DNA of 7,257 nucleotides from an uncultured beta proteobacterium (GTDB lineage: Bacteria; Pseudomonadota; Gammaproteobacteria; Burkholderiales; Burkholderiaceae). The DNA is taken from NCBI GenBank assembly GCA_903843315.1, contig CAIMPQ010000205.1:1-7257 (forward strand), read 5' to 3'. How positions within the stretch are numbered: the stretch's first letter is position 1; every line of letters starts with the position of its first letter. The notes under the pieces are model-generated. The model saw only the letters and a program-made list of their open reading frames with translations, was not told the DNA's origin and did not search any database. Of this stretch, positions 1 through 5,766 are shown piece after piece. A program made the position numbers and the translations under genes.

Positions 1-663
1 AATCTTGCTTGGGATCAAACGGAAGTGACGATTGCAGATGTCAACGGTTTTGCTAATGCAACCGGCTTTACGAGTCAGGCTGAAAAAAATGGCGGGGGCC
101 TTTCTTATGAAGCGGGCTTTGTGCAAAAGAAAGGGTGGACCTGGAAAATGCCTTATGGCGTTCCCGCTAATGATTCTGAACCCGCAGTACACCTCAATCA
201 GAAAGAAGCAGAATCGATTTGTCGTTACTACGGCAAGCGTTTGCCTACGGATGCTGAATGGACTTCTGCTGCATTCTTAGAACAAAGGTCTACTCCACCT
301 GGTGGGTTTGTCAAAGGTCAACGTTATCCTTTTCCGGGAGGCAGCACTCCCCAAGCTTCTCATTGCTTAAGTGGCTGTGGTGATTACAAAGGGCTTGCGC
401 CACCAGGCGCTCTCAATCGCGGAACTGGTCATGTACTGGCTGGTAGCACAAAGCCAGGTGTTAATGGAATGTATGACATGGGTGGGAATGTCTGGGAATG
501 GACGGCTACCGAAAGAAACGGTGGTTATATTACTAGGGGCGCTTCCTGGTGGTACGGGCCTGAAAGGCAGCAAGAATCCGATCTGGAATCTAAACCAGGA
601 GAGATTGCTGTGGTGTACATTGGCTTTCGATGTGTTCAGGATACGAGGGCAAGAGAGCGATAG
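1..663 (+). CDS. SUMF1/FGE-sulfatase-fold protein, C-terminal part (5' end outside window)
   Basis: The reading frame is open from base 1 and ends at TAG 661-663, leaving 220 residues; a GTG at 25 is internal, because the family-like sequence (NLAWDQTEVTIADVNGF) continues upstream of it. Numbering from base 1, fold landmarks are RLPTDAEW at 80-87, GMYDMGGNVWEW at 157-168, RGASWW at 179-184 and GFRC at 208-211. These are hallmarks of the formylglycine-generating-enzyme/SUMF1 fold, shared by sulfatase activators, NirV, PvdO and EgtB-like proteins. True formylglycine-generating enzymes carry a copper-binding cysteine pair shortly after the RGGS segment; here that stretch (RGASWWYGPERQQ) has none. 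The visible cysteines are 74, 122, 126 and 211. I therefore infer a family member that is not a sulfatase activator; its reaction cannot be named. The N-terminus, any signal peptide and upstream partners are not visible. The 145-base gap before the next gene suggests a separate transcription unit. Confidence 0.85.
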   Translation, partial: NLAWDQTEVTIADVNGFANATGFTSQAEKNGGGLSYEAGFVQKKGWTWKMPYGVPANDSEPAVHLNQKEAESICRYYGKRLPTDAEWTSAAFLEQRSTPPGGFVKGQRYPFPGGSTPQASHCLSGCGDYKGLAPPGALNRGTGHVLAGSTKPGVNGMYDMGGNVWEWTATERNGGYITRGASWWYGPERQQESDLESKPGEIAVVYIGFRCVQDTRARER

Positions 664-680
664 GTTTGCTCGTAAACCTA
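661..680 (+). other. Hairpin starting in the stop codon of the SUMF1-fold gene
   Basis: TAGGTTT (661-667) and AAACCTA (674-680) form a perfect 7-base inverted repeat around a 6-base loop, beginning exactly at the TAG stop. No run of T follows, so it does not meet the usual description of an intrinsic terminator. It may stabilise the 3' end of the mRNA or assist termination by other means. A second weak stem follows at 698-714 (ATTCAGT / ACTGGAT around AAA, with one G-T pair). Confidence 0.4.
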
Positions 681-752
681 GCTATAAGGTAAGTAGAATT
701 CAGTAAAACTGGATATTTACCGTCTAAAATGCGTTCAGAAGAGATCCATCAA

Positions 753-780
753 TTGACCTTATTTTGCTATAGGTTATTCT
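753..780 (+). promoter_or_regulatory. Candidate sigma-70 promoter for the signalling operon
   Basis: TTGACC at 753-758 matches five of six bases of the -35 consensus. TATTCT at 775-780, after a 16-base spacer, matches four of six of the -10 consensus. An alternative is the extended -10 TGCTATAGG at 765-773. Either would start transcription at about 780-788, leaving a very short leader before the TTG start at 809. It lies in the only sizeable gap upstream of the three-gene operon. This is pattern matching only. Confidence 0.4.
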
Positions 781-808
781 CCAATACATGAACGTGAGAT
801 CTTTGTAA

Positions 809-3202
809 TTGAATAGACAAATTAAAACTTTCTGGTTATCCGCCTTAGTTTTTATTATTGGCCTATTGATATCCCAATTTTCAAGTTATTTACTTGAGAA
901 GAAGCTTGTCGAAAGCTTGCAAGAGCACCTCAATAGCCAAACGAGTATTCTGAGTGAGCAAATTCAGAGGCGCATTAATTTATATATTAATACCCTAAGA
1001 AGTGGTGCCGAGGTTTTAGATAAAGGCCATGCCGAAAACTTTGACGAGCGTTTTTTGCTGTTTTGCCAAAGCCAACGATTCCAGAATGTCAATACGGGCA
1101 TCAACGAGATCGGATTCATACCTGCAATCTCTTTAGATCCGCCACTACCGCAAAATAAAATTTCTAGTCTTTGCTCGGTACCGAATGGGACCTTAATCCC
1201 TGTGACGAAAGAGGTGCCAATTAATCCCACATTTTTTGACGTTCTCAAACAACCCATAGGGGAGGGTCAGGTAGTCGCCTCTGATCTATTGGAAGTGAGT
1301 TTTAGACTCAATACTCCTAAGGCCGATGGGCAAATATTCTATTACCCCATCGGTAATTACGACTCCCAAATGCAAACCAAGTTGGTTGGGCATCCCAAGT
1401 TAATAGGTTGGTTATTTTTAATTCTTCGAAAGTCATATCTGGCCGAAAGATTAAAGATAGAGCAGGACTCTGGCATGAAAGTCAGAATTGAAACCCTAGA
1501 AACGAAGAGTGCGCCAGCAAGTCTGATCTATGAGTCTGCGCACTATAAAGAGATTACACAGTCGGCCCATGCTGGATTGCTGGTAGTAAATGAAACCATT
1601 ATTCCGGTTGCTGGGAAATCTTGGAAGCTCTATACCAGCTTCACACCTGCCTATCTAGATAGTTATATTGAAAAAAATAAAACATTTACTTGGATATCTG
1701 GCATCACTATCAGTGCATTTGCAGCCATGCTATTTGCTTTTTTACGATTGCGTTATTTAGCAAAACGGGATTTGATTAAAGGGATGCATACTACGCCCGA
1801 GATTAATACTCATACATTGGCAACTGACTTGGGTGATGTCATTGACTACGCTTCAGTTGCTGCAGATGGGAATGCCACTAACTCGATCAATCAGGCGGGA
1901 GAGGCATCTTCCAAACTGACTGCTTTTGATGATTTAACTTCTTTGCCGAACTCTTTTGTATTTTCAGATCGCATCCTGACGGAAATGCACCGTGCAAAAA
2001 GGGATAACTTTGTTTTTGCGGTCGTCTGCTTTTCAATTGATAAGCTCGATACCATTATTGATGCCTATGGCCAGCCTGTGGCTAATGAGTTGATGGTACA
2101 AATAGGCAAACTAGCAACAGATTGCGTCAGAACGACAGATACCGTTTCTCGCTTAGAAAATAATCTATTTGCTGTCTTAATTTCCCAGCAGCATGAGATT
2201 AAGAATCTGACCCATGTGGCTTACAAAATCTTAGATTCGATTTCTGGATCAGTAGCACTTTCACAGCGCAAATTATCGGTTGGAATTAGTCTGGGAATGG
2301 CGATTTTCCCCAATGATAGTTCTAGCGTTGAAGAGCTCTTGGTCCATGCGAATGCAGCGCGTATGGAAGCTGCGTCTTTAGGCGGCAATCAGCTCATCTT
2401 CTATTCCAGGCCATTGGGTGAGGTGGTAGGAAAAAGAAGGGTGTTTGCTCGAGAAATCCGTGAAGCAATTAATTCCAAGCAATTGGCGATGCGCTTTCAG
2501 CCAGTCATGGATGTCGGCTCAGGGCAATTTATGAAAGCCGAGGCTCTGATTCGGTGGATTAGCCCGGAAGATGGTGAAATTAAGCCGCAGGAATTTATCG
2601 CTATTGCCGAGGAAGCGGGCCTAATCGTTGAAATTGGTAATTTTGTATTTACTGAAACTGTTAATTTTTTAAAGAAGTGGCGCAATGTTTTGCCTGAGGG
2701 TTTTCAAATTAGCGTGAATTTATCTCCCCAGCAATTAAAGCTTGATCCCCACATTACTAAAAATTGGCTCAATTTATTGCAGGAAAAAGAGGTATCCACA
2801 CGCTCAATACTCTTAGAGATTACTGAGGGAATGTTATTAGATGATGACCGTCAAGTCATCAACTCCCTATTTGAATTGCGCTCTGCCGGTATTCAATTTT
2901 GCCTAGATGATTTTGGTACTGGGCACTCTTCGATTGCCTACCTCAAGAAATTGGATATTAGTTACATCAAGATTGACCAATCCTTTGTACGGGATTTGGC
3001 TAATAATGTTTATGACCAGAAGATTGTTGAAGGAATACTGTTGTTTGCTAAGAAACTGGGCGTGCAATCAGTCGCTGAGGGTATAGAAAATAAAGCGCAA
3101 TACGACTATTTACGTCAATTTCAGTGCGAGTTTTGTCAGGGCTTTTATTTTGCCCGTCCAATGCTTCCTGAGGAATTGATTGAGTTATTAAAGGAACGCT
3201 AG
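809..3202 (+). CDS. Membrane CHASE-GGDEF(degenerate)-EAL protein, probable c-di-GMP phosphodiesterase
   Basis: This 797-residue inner-membrane protein probably senses an extracytoplasmic signal and hydrolyses cyclic di-GMP. Order: helix 1 (about 8-28), a periplasmic CHASE-like region (about 70-280, ending in the typical GKSWKLY at 269-275, with a possible disulfide C86-C122), helix 2 (about 293-315), GGDEF fold (about 371-533), EAL domain (about 545-793). The GGDEF signature is replaced by ENNLF (450-454), so cyclase activity is unlikely; the I-site motif RTTD (441-444) is kept at the right distance. The EAL domain has all eight residues expected for catalysis: E578 (of EAL), N637, E670, D700, D701, K721, E757 and Q777, plus the DDFGTG loop. 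The start is TTG 809, directly after an in-frame TAA; no ATG precedes helix 1, so a later start would lose the membrane anchor. No strong ribosome site is visible. It is followed after 5 bases by the NMT1-GGDEF gene. Confidence 0.9.
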   Translation: MNRQIKTFWLSALVFIIGLLISQFSSYLLEKKLVESLQEHLNSQTSILSEQIQRRINLYINTLRSGAEVLDKGHAENFDERFLLFCQSQRFQNVNTGINEIGFIPAISLDPPLPQNKISSLCSVPNGTLIPVTKEVPINPTFFDVLKQPIGEGQVVASDLLEVSFRLNTPKADGQIFYYPIGNYDSQMQTKLVGHPKLIGWLFLILRKSYLAERLKIEQDSGMKVRIETLETKSAPASLIYESAHYKEITQSAHAGLLVVNETIIPVAGKSWKLYTSFTPAYLDSYIEKNKTFTWISGITISAFAAMLFAFLRLRYLAKRDLIKGMHTTPEINTHTLATDLGDVIDYASVAADGNATNSINQAGEASSKLTAFDDLTSLPNSFVFSDRILTEMHRAKRDNFVFAVVCFSIDKLDTIIDAYGQPVANELMVQIGKLATDCVRTTDTVSRLENNLFAVLISQQHEIKNLTHVAYKILDSISGSVALSQRKLSVGISLGMAIFPNDSSSVEELLVHANAARMEAASLGGNQLIFYSRPLGEVVGKRRVFAREIREAINSKQLAMRFQPVMDVGSGQFMKAEALIRWISPEDGEIKPQEFIAIAEEAGLIVEIGNFVFTETVNFLKKWRNVLPEGFQISVNLSPQQLKLDPHITKNWLNLLQEKEVSTRSILLEITEGMLLDDDRQVINSLFELRSAGIQFCLDDFGTGHSSIAYLKKLDISYIKIDQSFVRDLANNVYDQKIVEGILLFAKKLGVQSVAEGIENKAQYDYLRQFQCEFCQGFYFARPMLPEELIELLKER

Positions 3203-3205
3203 AGG
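3191..3205 (+). promoter_or_regulatory. Ribosome-binding region of the NMT1-GGDEF gene, inside the 3' end of the EAL gene
   Basis: AAGGA at 3191-3195 lies 12 bases before ATG 3208, and AGAGG at 3201-3205 only 2 bases before it. Neither spacing is ideal. With the preceding stop at 3200-3202, translational coupling to the upstream gene is the likely mode of initiation. Confidence 0.4.
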
Positions 3206-3207
3206 CC

Positions 3208-4827
3208 ATGTTCATCAATGGCTTATTCACGAGGCGAAAGTGCTTAATTCAAGTAATTCAATTACTGGCTTGTATCCCAGCTCTTTTTGCTTATGCTGTT
3301 GCGAATGCTGGATCGGATTCCATTAAGTTGCAAATCTCTGGTTTGCCACAATTTCAATTTGCGGGATTTTATGTGGCCCAGGAAAAAGGATTCTATCGGG
3401 ATGAAAAGATAGAACTCCAAATTATTCCCGGAACTAAAAATAATCAAACTTTGATTCAGAATGTGCTGGATCAGAAAGCTGATTTTGGAATTGGTAATGC
3501 CTCCTTAGCACTCGCTAGCCTTGAAGGAAAGCGCATTACCGTAGTAGCCGATATTTTTCAAAAGTCTGCAAACGTGCTGTTAACTAAGCCTCAAATTGGC
3601 AATGAGCTGTTTACCCTCAAAGAAGGTCAGCTCATACTTCAATCCGTTACCCAAGTGCCTGAGATCTATGCCTATCTAATGGGGCAGGGGCTTTCCTTTA
3701 GAGATGTTGAACATATTGACGTCAAAGACGAAATCAATCCGGTCAGTGACTTTGTATCTGGCAAGGCGTCTGCAATCTCTATTTCACTCTTGGATGATTT
3801 CTTTGTCCGTGAAAAAATGCAAACTCCTTACTCCATTGTGAACCCATCAAATCTTGGGGTGAACTTCTATGGGGATAGCCTTTTTACCACCACTGACTTT
3901 GCCCAGCAAAATGCAAACCTTGTGCAGCGTTTTGTCAGTGCGTCAGTCAGAGGGTGGAAATATGCTTTAGATAACCCTGACTATGCAATAGAAGTATTGT
4001 TAAAGACAGAACAAATTAAACGCAACGCTGCAGAGTTGAAAATCGAAGCTGAACAGGTTCGCGAATTGATTGGTGCACAGACGCGGCCTATAGGCGAGAT
4101 TAACCTGGAGAGATGGCAGCGCATTGCACAGTTTTATCTGCAAACCAATTTAGTGAGCCCCGTTAAGACGCTTAGCCCTCATTTTGTTTTTAATGAGCAT
4201 CCCAATTCATCTGCTGCTAGCAGTCTGTTTTCTTCGCCTATTACCTATGTTGTGATTGCGTTGTTCTTGTTTGGTGGCTTCTTATACCTTCATGCAAAGA
4301 CTAAGCGTAAAACAGCTGAGGCAACTCTTGATACCCCTGACTTGCCACAAGCGCAGACCCTAGATCCAATAGAAGTCATTTCTAGTAGGCATAGTCTACT
4401 AAGCAATCTTAAGCAAGCAGTGCACCGTGCAGACCAATCCAAAGCCCATTTCATCTTATTTTTTATAGAGTTTGGAAATTTGCGGGAGTTGCTTAAAGCA
4501 AATGAGGGCTTGTCTGAAAAACTGATTTTGACTGCATTCACCATGCGCATTAAAGAGGGGTTGATGGAAGGGGATATCCTTACCCGTCAAGCTCAAGATG
4601 AATTTGCTCTGATCGTAGGATGGGTTGACTCCGCTGTCGTTGCTCTAGAGGTAGTAGAGGCATTGCGCACTAGAATTCAGGCACCACTCCTGATAAATAA
4701 TGTGGCTGTGATGCTTTCAATTAGAATGGGGTTTGCTGTCTACCAGGTCGATGCTGATACCAGCGAAGAATTAATGAAAATAGCTGCCCGTGGGATGTTT
4801 AGGGAAAAATTTCAAAGTTTGTATTAA
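3208..4827 (+). CDS. Periplasmic NMT1/THI5-like binding domain fused through a membrane helix to a degenerate GGDEF domain
   Basis: This 539-residue protein looks like a transmembrane sensor built from an ABC-type solute-binding fold. Residues 1-34 form an export signal (RRK at 9-11, hydrophobic core, ANA cleavage site before G35). Residues about 39-330 resemble NMT1/THI5-like binding proteins: LPQFQFAGFYVAQEKGFY (46-63) and ADFGIGNASLALASLEGK are family hallmarks. Known members bind thiamine pyrimidine precursors, riboflavin or sulfonates; the ligand here cannot be told. One helix spans about 344-362, followed by KTKRK. The rest (about 395-535) is a worn GGDEF domain: AQDEF (462-466) instead of GGDEF, MEGD instead of the RxxD I-site, and the D-x-L-T-G-L-p-N-R start and metal-binding Asp region not recognisable. 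Cyclase activity is therefore unlikely. No transporter permease or ATPase lies in the operon, which supports a sensing rather than uptake role. It sits 5 bases after the EAL gene and 24 before the LuxR-type gene. Confidence 0.85.
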   Translation: MFINGLFTRRKCLIQVIQLLACIPALFAYAVANAGSDSIKLQISGLPQFQFAGFYVAQEKGFYRDEKIELQIIPGTKNNQTLIQNVLDQKADFGIGNASLALASLEGKRITVVADIFQKSANVLLTKPQIGNELFTLKEGQLILQSVTQVPEIYAYLMGQGLSFRDVEHIDVKDEINPVSDFVSGKASAISISLLDDFFVREKMQTPYSIVNPSNLGVNFYGDSLFTTTDFAQQNANLVQRFVSASVRGWKYALDNPDYAIEVLLKTEQIKRNAAELKIEAEQVRELIGAQTRPIGEINLERWQRIAQFYLQTNLVSPVKTLSPHFVFNEHPNSSAASSLFSSPITYVVIALFLFGGFLYLHAKTKRKTAEATLDTPDLPQAQTLDPIEVISSRHSLLSNLKQAVHRADQSKAHFILFFIEFGNLRELLKANEGLSEKLILTAFTMRIKEGLMEGDILTRQAQDEFALIVGWVDSAVVALEVVEALRTRIQAPLLINNVAVMLSIRMGFAVYQVDADTSEELMKIAARGMFREKFQSLY

Positions 4828-4851
4828 TTTATAGATAGGCCTTTTCTCAAC

Positions 4852-5538
4852 ATGAGTGAATCTTCAAAAATTAACATTTTGCTTATCAGTCAACACCGAC
4901 TGATTCAGGATGCCTTGCAATCTTTGCTTGCAGCAGACTCCAAATGTAATTTGATACGCTCTGTCTATTCTGTTGAAACAGCTATTGAAGCGATTCGTCA
5001 ACTGGATACCAAGATTGATCTGATCCTGCTCCAAACTGATGTGAAGGTTTCCGATAGTTTGCGTGAGCTTGGAGAATATTGTGATTCACCAGTCATCATT
5101 ATTAGCACCTTAGCGAATCGTGAACTCATGGACGATTGGGTTTTGGCTGGCATTCGCGGCATTCTCGGTCCCGATACTGACTCTGCACAATTCTCCAAAG
5201 CTTTGCAAAAAGTTCATGAGGGTGAGTTGTGGCTTGATCGCTTTACGACTTCTAGAATTGTTGGAGAGTTATCCAAGAAGCGCAATGAAAGCTTTTCTCC
5301 TGAATCTAACCCCATTGCTAAACTCACGGATCGAGAGAAAGGTATTTTGAGGGCCATCTTGGATGGTGAAGGATTGCCATTGCGTGATATTGCAGCTACC
5401 TTGTTTATCAGTGAATTTACCTTACGCAATCATTTGACCGCCATTTACTCCAAGCTAGGGGTAGCAAACCGCTTGGATTTGTATGTTTTTACAAGACTTC
5501 ACTTGGCATCGCTCCCAAAAAATAGCGCCCCATCCTAA
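4852..5538 (+). CDS. LuxR/NarL-type transcription factor with a pseudo-receiver domain
   Basis: This 228-residue cytoplasmic protein has the layout of a NarL-family response regulator: receiver-like domain (about 7-122), linker, and LuxR-type helix-turn-helix (about 156-218; LTDREKGIL at 158-166, then LRDIAATLFISEFTLRNHL). The DNA-binding part looks intact. The receiver does not: the acidic pair near strand 1 is S13-Q14, the phospho-acceptor Asp is Q61 (context LILLQTD), and the conserved Lys near strand 5 is P107 (context GILGPD). The Ser/Thr switch position (S85-T86) is kept. Aspartyl phosphorylation is therefore very unlikely, and no histidine kinase is encoded nearby. Its place as last gene of the operon suggests control by the upstream sensors, perhaps through contact or c-di-GMP. 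ATG 4852 is the natural start, 24 bases after the previous stop; the ribosome site is weak. Targets are unknown; the operon itself or the downstream efflux gene are candidates. Confidence 0.88.
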   Translation: MSESSKINILLISQHRLIQDALQSLLAADSKCNLIRSVYSVETAIEAIRQLDTKIDLILLQTDVKVSDSLRELGEYCDSPVIIISTLANRELMDDWVLAGIRGILGPDTDSAQFSKALQKVHEGELWLDRFTTSRIVGELSKKRNESFSPESNPIAKLTDREKGILRAILDGEGLPLRDIAATLFISEFTLRNHLTAIYSKLGVANRLDLYVFTRLHLASLPKNSAPS

Positions 5539-5562
5539 GCCTAGAGTTTAAAAATTTAGGCT
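5538..5562 (+). other. Inverted repeat after the LuxR-type gene
   Basis: AGCCTA (5538-5543) and TAGGCT (5557-5562) are perfectly complementary around a 13-base AT-rich interior, starting at the last base of the stop codon. No T-tract follows, so an intrinsic terminator is not established. It could be a weak transcript end or an operator-like dyad. Confidence 0.35.
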
Positions 5563-5574
5563 AAGCCATTGATT

Positions 5575-5580
5575 TATAAT
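5575..5580 (+). promoter_or_regulatory. Isolated consensus -10 hexamer TATAAT
   Basis: TATAAT matches the -10 consensus exactly, but no recognisable -35 lies 16-18 bases upstream and it is not an extended -10. It is bracketed by CCATT (5566-5570) and AATGG (5578-5582), an inverted pair of the kind an activator or repressor might bind. If used, it would give a leader of about 180 bases before the efflux lipoprotein gene. Confidence 0.3.
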
Positions 5581-5604
5581 GGTAATTCCAAGCTTTTACT
5601 CATC

Positions 5605-5624
5605 CCTACTAAGCCTCTAGTAGG
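5605..5624 (+). other. Perfect 7-base-pair hairpin in the efflux gene's upstream region
   Basis: CCTACTA (5605-5611) pairs perfectly with TAGTAGG (5618-5624) around the loop AGCCTC. There is no T-run, so it is not a standard terminator. It lies 25 bases after TATAAT and could be part of a structured 5' leader or a small RNA. Confidence 0.4.
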
Positions 5625-5706
5625 CATCTCCCAGAAACCATTGGTAGAAGAGCCTTACGAAATCGGTCGTTGCGTCCCATTTCAAGGCCTCACATGCTTG
5701 TTTTAA

Positions 5707-5749
5707 TTGGTCCATTGGTAAATACAAGGGCATTTTGCTCTTGGTCCAT
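5707..5749 (+). repeat. Direct repeat TTGGTCCAT, two copies 34 bases apart
   Basis: TTGGTCCAT occurs at 5707-5715 and 5741-5749. The related CCATTGGTA occurs at 5638-5646 and 5712-5720, the latter overlapping the first TTGGTCCAT copy. Between the copies lies a hairpin (CAAGGGC 5725-5731, GCTCTTG 5737-5743, one G-T pair, loop ATTTT). The clustering just upstream of the efflux gene suggests regulator binding sites, but this is not shown. Confidence 0.35.
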
Positions 5750-5751
5750 GC

Positions 5752-5756
5752 GGGGT
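5752..5756 (+). promoter_or_regulatory. Possible ribosome-binding site for the efflux lipoprotein gene
   Basis: GGGGT lies 10 bases before TTG 5767 and is the best Shine-Dalgarno-like stretch upstream of the lipoprotein frame. It is the reason for preferring the 5767 start over TTG 5779, which has no comparable site. Confidence 0.3.
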
Positions 5757-5766
5757 AAATCTCTTT

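Noticed and set aside
661..760. Intrinsic terminator between the SUMF1-fold gene and the operon
   Set aside because: The hairpin at 661-680 is good but no T-tract follows, so it is listed only as a hairpin.
4828..4851. Separate promoter for the LuxR-type gene in the 24-base gap
   Set aside because: The gap is too short and has no -35/-10 pair; co-transcription with the upstream genes is simpler.
5569..5706. 45-codon frame from TTG 5569 with a repeated KPLV (TKPLVGISQKPLVEE)
   Set aside because: It has no ATG, no ribosome site and no known homology; it coincides with nucleotide hairpins that explain the repetition. Conservation in relatives would reopen it.
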